A stretch of 64,000 nucleotides of DNA from Erythrobacter longus. GTDB lineage: Bacteria > Pseudomonadota > Alphaproteobacteria > Sphingomonadales > Sphingomonadaceae. A model generated the notes under the pieces. That model saw nothing but the letters and a program-made list of their open reading frames with translations, was not told where the DNA came from and searched no databases. This document shows positions 9,093 through 17,354 of the stretch, piece after piece. Position 1 is the stretch's first letter, and each line of letters opens with the position of its first letter. The stretch lies in contig NZ_JMIW01000001.1 of assembly GCF_000715015.1 (NCBI RefSeq), positions 1,054,001-1,118,000 on the forward strand. Reading direction: 5' to 3'. A program made the position numbers and the translations under genes.

Positions 9093-10014
9093 CTTTGGCC
9101 CCTTCATCTTTGGCGGCGTCATCAGCGTAATTTCCGCCCTCTTTAGGAGCGCTCATCCGCGTGCGCATCGCCCACAGTTCGGGGAAGAATGGCAGGTCCA
9201 ATGCCTTCACCAGATAGTTCACACCCGACGATCCGCCCGTACCCGTCTTGTGGCCGATGACCCGGCTGACGGTCTTCATGTGTTTGAAGCGCCATTCCTG
9301 GAAATAATACTCCACCGCCGTCACCTTTTCAGCAAGGGTGTAGAGGTCCCAATTCTCGCCCGGACTGGTGTAGATCGCGAGCCACGCGTCTTCGACCTCA
9401 TCTGACGGCACATACCCTTGCGAGAAATCGCGCTCCAATGTGTCCGCCGGAATTTCAAAGCCCCGCCGCGCAAGGAGCCGCAAAAGCTCGTCATAAAGCG
9501 ACGGCGCATGGAGCACCCGCTCCAGTTCCGCCCGCTTTTCCGCATCATCATTGTGGACCAGAACAAGGTCTGCTCGCTTCAGCCCGAGGCAAAATTCCAG
9601 CGCGCGGTATTGGTGCGATTGAAAACCCGACGCCTTGCGAAGAAACCCGCGAAAGGTGAGGAAATCATGCGGGGAAAGAGTTGCGAGCACCTCCCACGAA
9701 TGGATCATATGGCGCAAGATCGTCGCAATCCGGTCGAGCGTTTTCTCCGCCTTGCCCAGCTTATCTGCGCGCAAAGCCTCCATCGCTTGATCCGCCTCAT
9801 GGATACAAAGCTTGATCCACAATTCCATCGTCTGGTGCATGATGATGAAGAGCATCTCGTCCGGCTTGTCCGACACTGGCACCTGAGCGTTCAAGAGCGC
9901 CTCTGTCTGAAGGTGCCGCGCATAGGACAGCCCGCGATCCCATTGGATCGTCTCGCCATCAATCTCGGCCTCGAACGTCTCCACACCGTCAACGATTGTC
10001 TTCTTGATGCTCAT
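9064..10014 (-). CDS. kynA: tryptophan 2,3-dioxygenase
   Basis: Heme enzyme opening the indole ring of L-tryptophan to N-formylkynurenine, the first step of the kynurenine pathway. The 316-residue product has the family motifs: the IIMHQTMELWIKL helix (distal His and substrate pocket), RALEF, and VIGHKTGTGGSSGVNYL, which carries the proximal heme His and the substrate carboxylate loop. The C-terminus ends AKDEGAKDEGGCPLGH, where the repeated AKDEG comes from a 15-bp DNA duplication shared with the start of kynB. The start ATG overlaps the phhA stop by ATGA. Confidence 0.97.
   Translation of the reverse strand: MSIKKTIVDGVETFEAEIDGETIQWDRGLSYARHLQTEALLNAQVPVSDKPDEMLFIIMHQTMELWIKLCIHEADQAMEALRADKLGKAEKTLDRIATILRHMIHSWEVLATLSPHDFLTFRGFLRKASGFQSHQYRALEFCLGLKRADLVLVHNDDAEKRAELERVLHAPSLYDELLRLLARRGFEIPADTLERDFSQGYVPSDEVEDAWLAIYTSPGENWDLYTLAEKVTAVEYYFQEWRFKHMKTVSRVIGHKTGTGGSSGVNYLVKALDLPFFPELWAMRTRMSAPKEGGNYADDAAKDEGAKDEGGCPLGH
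9084..9113. repeat. 15-bp tandem duplication across the kynA end and kynB start
   Basis: Two exact copies of CCCCTTCATCTTTGG lie at 9084-9098 and 9099-9113. On the minus strand each copy contains ATG followed by AAGGGG. The duplication therefore doubles both a candidate kynB start codon and its Shine-Dalgarno, while adding one AKDEG unit to the KynA tail. Confidence 0.9.
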
Positions 10015-10859
10015 GCGTTTGCGCCAGCCCCCTCGTAAAGCCGATCCCCCGGCACAGCCTCTCCGATAGGGATAAGCGGCAAGTCGGCGACCTCGGCATA
10101 GACCTGTTTAAGGCTGGTCGTCTCCATCTCTTCAAGCAGCGCGTCGAAGCTTTCGATCACAAAGTACGTCGGCTGAAACTCGTCAAACGGCCAATCGGTG
10201 CGCATCAATCGTGGCAGATCAAACTGCAGACGCCGCGGCGCATCGCTTTTGAGCGCGTGCACGGTTTCGGCAAAACTCGACATGAGGCCCGCGCCATAGG
10301 CCCGCAAGCTTCCGCCGTCCTGAATGAGCCCAAACTCCACCGTGTGCAGGTAAAGCCGCCCAAGCCAATCGGACATGCCTTGCCTTTCGGCGCGCAAACC
10401 GGCGCGGCCATAGGCGGTCATAAACTCGCCAAACGTCGGATCGAGGAACATCGGCATGTGGCCGTACACATCGTGGAACATGTCGGGCTCATCGCTGTAC
10501 TCAAACGAAGGCCCCTGGCGAAGGAAATTGGCGACCGGAAACTTGCGCTCGCTAAGCATTTTGAAGAACGGTTCGTTCGGGATCACTCCGGGCACCGCGA
10601 CCACTTCCCAGCCGGTCACATCGCGCAAACGCTCGTTCCAGCGGTCAAACTCCGGCACGCCCATTTTATCAAGCTCAAGTGCCCGCACCCCTTCGATAAA
10701 GGTGTCAGAGGCAAGCCCTTCGAGCGCCTCGGTTTGCTTTGCGGCAAACTCGCTCCACCGTGCGTGATCGCTCTTGGAGAATTGCTCCCAGTTCTGGGGC
10801 ATGCTCCAATCATCGGCCACACCATCTGGCGGCGTTTCAAAAACGTGGGCGGCACCCAT
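10011..10859 (-). CDS. phhA: phenylalanine 4-hydroxylase
   Basis: Tetrahydropterin-dependent non-heme iron monooxygenase converting L-phenylalanine to L-tyrosine. From ATG 10859 the product is 282 residues, typical of bacterial single-domain enzymes. The iron ligands are visible as His129 and His134 in HDVYGHMP and Glu175 in HTVEFGL. AAAGGAG precedes this ATG; the frame is open to 10958 but the extra N-terminus does not look like the family. It is the first gene of the operon with kynA, kynB and kynU and is preceded by a Crp-like site. No pterin-4a-carbinolamine dehydratase (phhB) is seen in the window. Confidence 0.96.
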   Translation of the reverse strand: MGAAHVFETPPDGVADDWSMPQNWEQFSKSDHARWSEFAAKQTEALEGLASDTFIEGVRALELDKMGVPEFDRWNERLRDVTGWEVVAVPGVIPNEPFFKMLSERKFPVANFLRQGPSFEYSDEPDMFHDVYGHMPMFLDPTFGEFMTAYGRAGLRAERQGMSDWLGRLYLHTVEFGLIQDGGSLRAYGAGLMSSFAETVHALKSDAPRRLQFDLPRLMRTDWPFDEFQPTYFVIESFDALLEEMETTSLKQVYAEVADLPLIPIGEAVPGDRLYEGAGANA

Positions 10860-10948
10860 GTTTGCGGCTCCTTTATCGGCAATTGCTGCGCATATGGGGC
10901 CTTTAACCTCGCAAGGCAAACCGTGCGTGACACCGGATCGCAGCAATG

Positions 10949-10964
10949 TGTGACGCACATCACC
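10949..10964. promoter_or_regulatory. Crp-like site TGTGA-N6-TCACC upstream of the phh/kyn operon
   Basis: TGTGACGCACATCACC differs from the textbook Crp consensus TGTGA-N6-TCACA at the last base only. It lies 90 bases upstream of phhA and 79 bases upstream of the divergent autotransporter gene, so it could serve either. Which Crp/Fnr protein would bind is unknown; one such gene is in this window at 54036-54740. Confidence 0.5.
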
Positions 10965-11042
10965 TCACGCAAATGCCACGTCCTCTAGAAGCGCCCCAGA
11001 TCAGGCCGGTGCAGTGCACACTATGGGCCTTAAGGGGGAAAT

Positions 11043-12962
11043 ATGGTCCATTTATCAAAGTTCGCTCAGGCAAAGTGGGTTGGCGTCTCGCTGGCTTCTC
11101 TTGCTGCGTGCATGCCTCAAGGCGCATTTGCGCAAAGCTATGGCTCTTTCGGTGACAATATCGCTGATCCGGGGAATATTCCCAATATTATTGAAGCGGG
11201 CAATCAGGCGAACGGGACCAATGATGATCCCAATTTTCCGCCCTCACCTCCCGGATTTGGCAACCGTTTTTCCAACGGGCGCACAGCGGCAGAGATCCTG
11301 CCCGAGCTGCTTGATTTCAACCTGGCTGATATCAGCAATGAAGCGGTTGGCAATGCGTTTTCAGACAAGCTTCCGGTCAGCCTTGCAGGCGGCATATTTC
11401 TTGGCAATGGCAGCTCTATTCCCGGCCCCATCGGGCGCGGCCTTACATCACTCAATGACACCGATATTGCGAGCCAGGTCGACAATTACCTCGCGCGCGT
11501 TGGCAGCCTTGGCGAAGGGGATGTCATGCTCCTTTATGCCTCGGGCAATGATGCAGCTCTGGCTTTGAACACGGCGGCCCTCACCATGGCGCCCCCTGAC
11601 CAGGCCGCTCAGCTTGCGATTTCGGGGGCTCAGGCAAACGCTGCGAACACTGCCGCCTCGGCGCAAAGATTGCTTGATGCAGGCGCTGGGACGGTGCTGG
11701 TTTCAAACCTTCCCAACATCGGGCAGACGCCGGCCGCGCGCGCTGGCGGGCTTTCGGGAGTGCAGCTGGCAACGCTGTTTTCAACCACCACCAATCAGGG
11801 GCTGGTGACCTCGCTATCGGGGCTCAACACCGGCGATGGCACTCTGCTCCTTGCTGATACATTCACGCTCACCAATGATATCGCAGCCAACCCTGCGAAA
11901 TACGGATTTAGCGACGTGACCAACCCGTGCTCGCTTGTGCCCACTTGCGTCAATGCAGACCGATCTGTGCAGGATCAGTTCCTGTTCTGGGACGTGTTCT
12001 TCCCGACCGCGCGCGGCCATGAGATTTCCGCCGCATTCCTTGCCGATACGATCAACGCGCCGCGCACTTTGCCAGCGCTTACCGAAGTCAGCCGCTTTGC
12101 CACCGAAGAGCAAGCGCGCTCGCTCCTTCGGCTTGAGGGCGATGGTCTGTGGGTCGCAGGACGCGCGGGTTACAACCGTATGCGCCGCACCCGCGACACC
12201 TATGCAGTGGGGTATGAGGCCGATGGCCCAGGCGCACAAATCGCCCTTGGCTATACCCTGCTCGACAGCTTCACCGTGGGTGTGGCGCTGGGGTATTCCG
12301 ACACCGATGTGGACTTCGATTTTGTCGGTGGAGGGTTCGACAAACGCTCTTTGCACATCAGCGGTTTTGCCACAGTCGAGACGCCTTTCGTCGATTTATC
12401 AGCCGCCATCAGCTACGGCTCTGACGATATCGAGAACCTTGCCCGCATCACCAATGTGGCAGGGCAAACGTCGGTCGCAGAGACCGAAGGTGACAGCATG
12501 GCGGTGGTGTTCGAGGCCTCGCGCTCGATCGCGCCGACGCCCATATTCACGATCCGCCCAACGTTACGCGTGGGCTATTCAGAGAGCGATGTGGATGGCT
12601 TCACCGAAAGCGGTGCAACGGGCCTTTCGCAAGTGGTCTCAGACCTGACGCTGGACAAGACATTCGCAGAGGTTGGAGCGCGCGTGCAAGCAGAATTTGC
12701 CGGAATTGATGCCCACCTATCAGGTTTTTACCACGTGCGTTTGGGTGGCGGGTCGCAGCAAGTGGATTCCGCTCTTGTCACCATCCCCGACTTCACCCGC
12801 AGCGCCATCGCGCGCGCAGGCGACCGCGATTACGGACGGGTCGAGGGCGGCCTTTCCAAGACCTTTGGCAAAGTGCAAATCGGTGTGAACGCCGCCGCGA
12901 CCTTTGCTGACAGCGAGTTCAGCCACATTGGCGGCAATGCCAATGTGACTGTCTCATTCTAG
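11043..12962 (+). CDS. autotransporter with degenerate GDSL/SGNH passenger
   Basis: 639-residue type V secreted protein. A signal peptide (1-30, ending AFAQ) precedes an EstA-like SGNH-hydrolase passenger (about 31-345) and an autotransporter beta-barrel (about 370-639, final Phe). The passenger keeps the family framework but not the active site. Block I reads GDNIADPGN, so the nucleophile Ser is Asn39. Block V reads WDVFFPTARGH, so Asp317 remains while the catalytic His position is Phe320. Block III (ASGND) is present. I therefore predict a surface protein without normal esterase chemistry, perhaps binding lipids or glycans. It is divergent from phhA. Confidence 0.88.
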   Translation: MVHLSKFAQAKWVGVSLASLAACMPQGAFAQSYGSFGDNIADPGNIPNIIEAGNQANGTNDDPNFPPSPPGFGNRFSNGRTAAEILPELLDFNLADISNEAVGNAFSDKLPVSLAGGIFLGNGSSIPGPIGRGLTSLNDTDIASQVDNYLARVGSLGEGDVMLLYASGNDAALALNTAALTMAPPDQAAQLAISGAQANAANTAASAQRLLDAGAGTVLVSNLPNIGQTPAARAGGLSGVQLATLFSTTTNQGLVTSLSGLNTGDGTLLLADTFTLTNDIAANPAKYGFSDVTNPCSLVPTCVNADRSVQDQFLFWDVFFPTARGHEISAAFLADTINAPRTLPALTEVSRFATEEQARSLLRLEGDGLWVAGRAGYNRMRRTRDTYAVGYEADGPGAQIALGYTLLDSFTVGVALGYSDTDVDFDFVGGGFDKRSLHISGFATVETPFVDLSAAISYGSDDIENLARITNVAGQTSVAETEGDSMAVVFEASRSIAPTPIFTIRPTLRVGYSESDVDGFTESGATGLSQVVSDLTLDKTFAEVGARVQAEFAGIDAHLSGFYHVRLGGGSQQVDSALVTIPDFTRSAIARAGDRDYGRVEGGLSKTFGKVQIGVNAAATFADSEFSHIGGNANVTVSF

Positions 12963-13010
12963 GGCTGGGCTCATTCAAGGCTGAGCGAAAGGAATGGCAG
13001 TTTGCCCGCC

Positions 13011-13172
13011 TTATGCAGAACGTGAAGGCGCGCGGTGCCAGTAGTGGTTTGTGCCCAGACGCATGACGGGGGAATGCCCTTCCACCCCGTCAATGCGCGA
13101 GGCTCCATCGTCAACGATGGCCTGGTGGTCCGGTCCCTTATCGCCAAAGATGTTGTCGCCGGGCGCTACCAC
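13011..13172 (-). CDS. possible small protein coupled to acnB
   Basis: A 53-codon frame opens with GTG (13172-13170), overlapping the acnB stop codon (TAGTG), and ends at TAA 13013-13011. Its product begins VVAPGDNIFGDKGPDHQAIV and ends in a His/Trp/Arg-rich tail. Codon usage is GC-rich at third positions like the neighbours. I recognise no family. It could be a translationally coupled small protein, the remnant of a longer gene, or chance. Confidence 0.3.
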   Translation of the reverse strand: MVAPGDNIFGDKGPDHQAIVDDGASRIDGVEGHSPVMRLGTNHYWHRAPSRSA

Positions 13173-15931
13173 TAAGCAGCGACAGGCGGCGCGTATTTGG
13201 TGAGGTTGATGCCTTCAACAGCGGCGGTGTATTCCTCAATCGTCGGCGTGCGGCCAAGGATCGTCGAAAGCACCACAACCGGGGTCGATGACAGAAGGCT
13301 TTCACCTTTCTTGTCGCTCGCATCTTCCACCACGCGGCCCTGGAACAGGCGGGTCGATGTTGCCATCACCGTATCGCCCTTGGCAGCCTTTTCCTGGTTG
13401 CCCATGCACAGGTTGCAACCGGGACGCTCAAGATAGAGCATATTTTCATACTCGGTGCGCGCCGCGTTTTTGGGATTGGTGTCGTCAAACTCAAAACCGG
13501 CATATTTGGACAAAAGCTCCCAATCGCCCTCTGCCTTAAGCTCATCGACGATGTTGTAGGTGGGCGGTGCCACCACAAGCGGGGCCTTGAACTCAACCTT
13601 GCCGTGTTGTTTCTCCAGGTTCTGGAGCATTTCGGACAGGATTTTCATGTCGCCCTTGTGCACCATGCAGCTACCGATGAAGCCCAGATCGACCTTCTTT
13701 TCGCCGCCATAGTATGAGATCGGGCGAATGGTGTCGTGGGTGTAACGCTTTGAAATGTCGTTATTGTTGACATCGGGGTCAGCGATCATCGGCTCTGTGA
13801 TAATGTCGAGGTCAACCACCACTTCGGCGGTATATTTCGCGTTTGCATCAGGGCGCAGCGCAGGCACTTCGCCAGAGCGGATTTCAGCGATACGCGCATC
13901 CGCCTTTGCAATCAGGCCAGCAAGAACGCCCTTGGCATTGTCCATGCCCTTGTCGATCATGATCTGAATGCGCGATTTTGCGATTTCCAGCGATTGGATC
14001 AGCGTTTCATCTTCTGAAATACAGATCGAGGCCTTGGCCTTCATCTCTGCGGTCCAGTCGGTGAAGGTGAAGGCCTGATCGGACAGGAGTGTGCCGATGT
14101 GCACTTCGATCACGCGGCCCTGGAAGACGTTGTCGCCAAATTGCTTGAGCATTTGCGCCTGCGTCGCGTGGACAACATCGCGAAAATCCATGTGGTCCTT
14201 AAGAGTGCCCTTGAAAGTGACCTTGACGCTTTCGGGGATCGGCATGGTCGCCTCACCCGTCGCAAGGGCCAGAGCCACTGTGCCGGAATCTGCACCGAAC
14301 GCGACGCCTTTGGACATGCGCGTGTGGCTGTCCCCGCCCACGATAACCGCACGGTCGTCGATTGTGAGGTCGTTCAGCACCTTGTGGATCACATCGGTCA
14401 TCGCCGGATATTGATCGTTCGGGTCGCGCGCGGTGATCAGGCCAAACTTGTTCATGAATGTCATGAGTTTGGGGATGTTGGTCTGGGCTTTCTTGTCCCA
14501 AACCGATGCCGTGTGACAGCCGGACTGATACGCGCCGTCTACCGTTGGCGAGATCACGGTCGCGGCCATCGCTTCCAGCTCTTGGCTGGTCATCAGGCCG
14601 GTCGTGTCCTGCGAACCTACGATGTTCACGCCTACACGCACATCAGAGCCAGCGTGGAGCACCTGGCCGTCGGCAACCCCCACAGCATTGCGGTTGAAGA
14701 TTTTCTCAACCGCGGTGAGGCCTTGGCCCTCGTGTGAAATCTCACGGTTGGGCGCATAGGAAGATTTGAGGGGTTGCCCCAAGGTGGTTTGCGCAAAGGT
14801 TTGAAGCTTCTTGCCAAAGACCACGGCATAAGAACCGCCCGCCTTCATAAACTCGACCTTTTGCGCGGTGAAAGCGCTCGATACGTCGGCAAGCTCTTCG
14901 TCGCCTTCATAGAGTTTCTTGGTCTTGGTGTTGATGGTGAGAACCTTGCCGGTCTCCACCGAATAGGCTTGCTCAAGCATCGGATCGCCATAGCCATCCT
15001 TCACAACTTCGCCGTTCTCATCGACCTTTTTGACCCAGTTTTTAAGGTCCAATCCAATGCCGCCGGTCACGCCAACGGTGGTAAGGAAGATCGGCGAAAT
15101 GCCATTGGTGCCCGCTACAACCGGTGCGATGTTGACGAACGGCACATAAGGGCTCGCCTGCTTACCCGCCCAAAGCGCGACGTTGTTGACGCCGGACATA
15201 CGGCTGGAGCCCACGCCCATCGTGCCTTTTTCCGCGATCAGCATTACGCGCGCATCAGGGTACTTTTCCTTAAGCGCTGTAATCTCTGCCTGGGCTTCTG
15301 GTGAGATCAGGCATTTGCCGTGAAGTTCGCGGTCAGAGCGCGAGTGCGCCTGGTTGCCAGGGGACAAAAGGTCAGTCGAGATATCGCCCTCGCCTGCGAT
15401 ATAGGTGACGACTTTGATCTCTTCTTCAATGTCGGGAAGCTTGGTGAAAAACTCTGCCTTGGCATAGCTTTCAAGGATAGCGGTCGCGACGGCGTTTCCG
15501 CCTTTGTGAGCTGCCGCCAACCGGTCAGTGTCCGCGTCGTAGAGGAACACTTGCGTCTTCAAAACGTCCGCTGCTTGCGCCGCGATGCTCGCATCATCAC
15601 CAAGCGCGAGGTCGAGCAAATACTCAACCGATGGGCCGCCTTTCATGTGGGAGAGAAGCTCGAACGCAAAATCAGGCGTGATCTCCGCCACGACCTCTTT
15701 GCCCAAAATGATCTCTTTCAAGAATGCCGCTTTGACGCCAGCCGCGCTCGTCGTGCCGGGAAGCGTGTTGTAGATCAGGTGATTGAGCGAATCCGCACGG
15801 TGCTGATGCCCTGTATCCTTGATCTGCGCGATCAGTTCCGCAACCAAAGCGCCGTCATCGATCGGCTTTGGCGAAAGGCCCTGGATTTTGCGGGTTTCAA
15901 TCTCGTCGAGGTATGATGCGTAAAGGCTCAT
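13172..15931 (-). CDS. acnB: aconitate hydratase B (bifunctional aconitase/2-methylisocitrate dehydratase)
   Basis: TCA-cycle [4Fe-4S] enzyme interconverting citrate, cis-aconitate and isocitrate. AcnB type is shown by the N-terminal HEAT-like domain and by motifs QSGCHTASVWD, GGDSHTRMSKG, GSCMVHKGDM and PGCNLCMGN; the last carries two of the cluster cysteines. From ATG 15931 (SLYASYLDEIETRK) the product is 919 residues, somewhat longer than the E. coli enzyme. The frame is open to 16054, but the extension is unlike AcnB. It is transcribed towards the autotransporter and ends next to a small candidate frame. Confidence 0.97.
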   Translation of the reverse strand: MSLYASYLDEIETRKIQGLSPKPIDDGALVAELIAQIKDTGHQHRADSLNHLIYNTLPGTTSAAGVKAAFLKEIILGKEVVAEITPDFAFELLSHMKGGPSVEYLLDLALGDDASIAAQAADVLKTQVFLYDADTDRLAAAHKGGNAVATAILESYAKAEFFTKLPDIEEEIKVVTYIAGEGDISTDLLSPGNQAHSRSDRELHGKCLISPEAQAEITALKEKYPDARVMLIAEKGTMGVGSSRMSGVNNVALWAGKQASPYVPFVNIAPVVAGTNGISPIFLTTVGVTGGIGLDLKNWVKKVDENGEVVKDGYGDPMLEQAYSVETGKVLTINTKTKKLYEGDEELADVSSAFTAQKVEFMKAGGSYAVVFGKKLQTFAQTTLGQPLKSSYAPNREISHEGQGLTAVEKIFNRNAVGVADGQVLHAGSDVRVGVNIVGSQDTTGLMTSQELEAMAATVISPTVDGAYQSGCHTASVWDKKAQTNIPKLMTFMNKFGLITARDPNDQYPAMTDVIHKVLNDLTIDDRAVIVGGDSHTRMSKGVAFGADSGTVALALATGEATMPIPESVKVTFKGTLKDHMDFRDVVHATQAQMLKQFGDNVFQGRVIEVHIGTLLSDQAFTFTDWTAEMKAKASICISEDETLIQSLEIAKSRIQIMIDKGMDNAKGVLAGLIAKADARIAEIRSGEVPALRPDANAKYTAEVVVDLDIITEPMIADPDVNNNDISKRYTHDTIRPISYYGGEKKVDLGFIGSCMVHKGDMKILSEMLQNLEKQHGKVEFKAPLVVAPPTYNIVDELKAEGDWELLSKYAGFEFDDTNPKNAARTEYENMLYLERPGCNLCMGNQEKAAKGDTVMATSTRLFQGRVVEDASDKKGESLLSSTPVVVLSTILGRTPTIEEYTAAVEGINLTKYAPPVAA

Positions 15932-16120
15932 GGCAGATCCCAATTCTCTAAAGTGATTGCGCGGCATCGACGGCTGACAAAGCATCGAGCGTGCGCGTGA
16001 CGTCCAGCGTGAGCGGGTATTCAAGACAGGCAAGTGGCGCAAGCAATTTTGCACTGCGACTGCAAAGGGCTTCCATCAATGACGCAGGTTGACCCTGCGG
16101 CAAGCTCATTTTCGGGCTGG
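15932..16120. other. acnB upstream region with a weak 53-codon frame
   Basis: This spacer separates the MFS stop from the acnB start and should hold the acnB promoter. On the minus strand a frame from ATG 16109 to the stop at 15948 would encode 53 residues beginning MSLPQGQPASLMEALCSRSA. It has no clear ribosome binding site and continues an open frame that shadows the MFS gene, so I do not call it a gene. Confidence 0.3.
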
Positions 16121-17338
16121 TTATCGGACCGTTCGGATCAAGAGCATCAAAAAGCCCGAGACGAAGGCCGCAATCGCGAAACCCGCAAACAAATGGGCAA
16201 GCGCGCTTGCCACATCCTCGGCGGACAAAGCGACAAGCGCTATCGAGGGCGCGATAATGGATGGGAGAGTGTTCGACAGGTTCATCACGCCAAGCCACAG
16301 CCCGCGCCTTGAGCTGGCTCCGACAAGTTGGGCGACCATAGCTGTATCGACGGAAAGAAACGCGGAAAGGCCGATCTGCAAAAGGCCATAAGCGATAAAG
16401 AACCAGCCCAGTTGCGGCAAAATGGCCAGCATTGCCATGCCAAGCCCAAACACGCATGCAGACACGAACAAGGGCACCCTTCGCATCGCCTTAAGGTCCG
16501 AAATCGCGCCGCCAAGAAGCGTCGCAACAATCGCAAGCCCTGCGGCAGGCGCGGTTAGCGCGGCAAGTATCTCGCTTGCCCCTGCATCTTGCCATGCTCC
16601 CTCGGCGATCCCCGCTTCCGTTATGTAGAGGTAGATATAGCCAATGGCGAAAGCTGCGCCTGTCTGCACAAGCAAGCGCGATGTCCAGGCAAGGGCAAAG
16701 TCCACTTTCAGTCTTGGGGTAAAAGCCCTGCCTTGCTTGCTTGCAGACGCATCATTGCCGATTGCATCGCCCAGTTTCCAGAACAACAGCAAAGGCATCA
16801 TGCACATAACGGCAACAATGCCGATCAGAATAAAGGCGCGAAAATCGTCTTCGGGAAACAACCAGGCGACCGGGGCAACCAGAAGGGTTGCGGTTGGTAA
16901 AGCGGCGTTGCTGAGCCCGCTCAAACGCCCCTTGAGTTCATCCGGGAAATGGTCAGCCAACAGCACGCCCAAGGGGGCAAAACAGCAATTGAGAGCAATC
17001 TGGAAATAGACAATCGCTGCGAAAAGCGTCTCTTTGCTGTTTGCAAGGGCAAAGCCGATATAGGACAAAAAGAGCAGCCCTGCGCCGATTGCAATCAGCC
17101 CTCTTCGATTGCCGTACCGCCTCATCCATCGGTCGCTCAACGCGCCTGCAACGATATGGGAAAGCCCGGCGACCGCCCCTCCGGTGAGCAGAAGAAGGCT
17201 CAGTAAGACCGCCGCATCGTCAGGGAAAAGCGCCTCGCCCCGCCTTGGCAAAAGCAGCACAAGCAAGGGCATAAAGGCAAGGTGTGCTCCCAGAAACGCA
17301 AGCCCGTAGCTCCAGAATGCTGAGCGGGGGAACATCAT
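16121..17338 (-). CDS. MFS transporter of the beta-glucan locus
   Basis: About 405-residue inner-membrane protein with roughly 12 hydrophobic segments and the MFS loop signature between helices 2 and 3 (GALSDRWMRRYGNRRG). Start ATG 17338 (MMFPRSAFW) follows the LacI gene stop by 16 bases, so the two genes are probably cotranscribed. Its position with LacI and opposite a TBDR/GH16/GH3 operon suggests import of gluco-oligosaccharides or glucose released from beta-glucan, but the substrate is inferred only. The frame is open to 17416, inside the LacI gene; that extension is not hydrophobic and not favoured. Confidence 0.88.
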   Translation of the reverse strand: MMFPRSAFWSYGLAFLGAHLAFMPLLVLLLPRRGEALFPDDAAVLLSLLLLTGGAVAGLSHIVAGALSDRWMRRYGNRRGLIAIGAGLLFLSYIGFALANSKETLFAAIVYFQIALNCCFAPLGVLLADHFPDELKGRLSGLSNAALPTATLLVAPVAWLFPEDDFRAFILIGIVAVMCMMPLLLFWKLGDAIGNDASASKQGRAFTPRLKVDFALAWTSRLLVQTGAAFAIGYIYLYITEAGIAEGAWQDAGASEILAALTAPAAGLAIVATLLGGAISDLKAMRRVPLFVSACVFGLGMAMLAILPQLGWFFIAYGLLQIGLSAFLSVDTAMVAQLVGASSRRGLWLGVMNLSNTLPSIIAPSIALVALSAEDVASALAHLFAGFAIAAFVSGFLMLLIRTVR

Positions 17339-17354
17339 GGCGGGGCTCGCTCGC

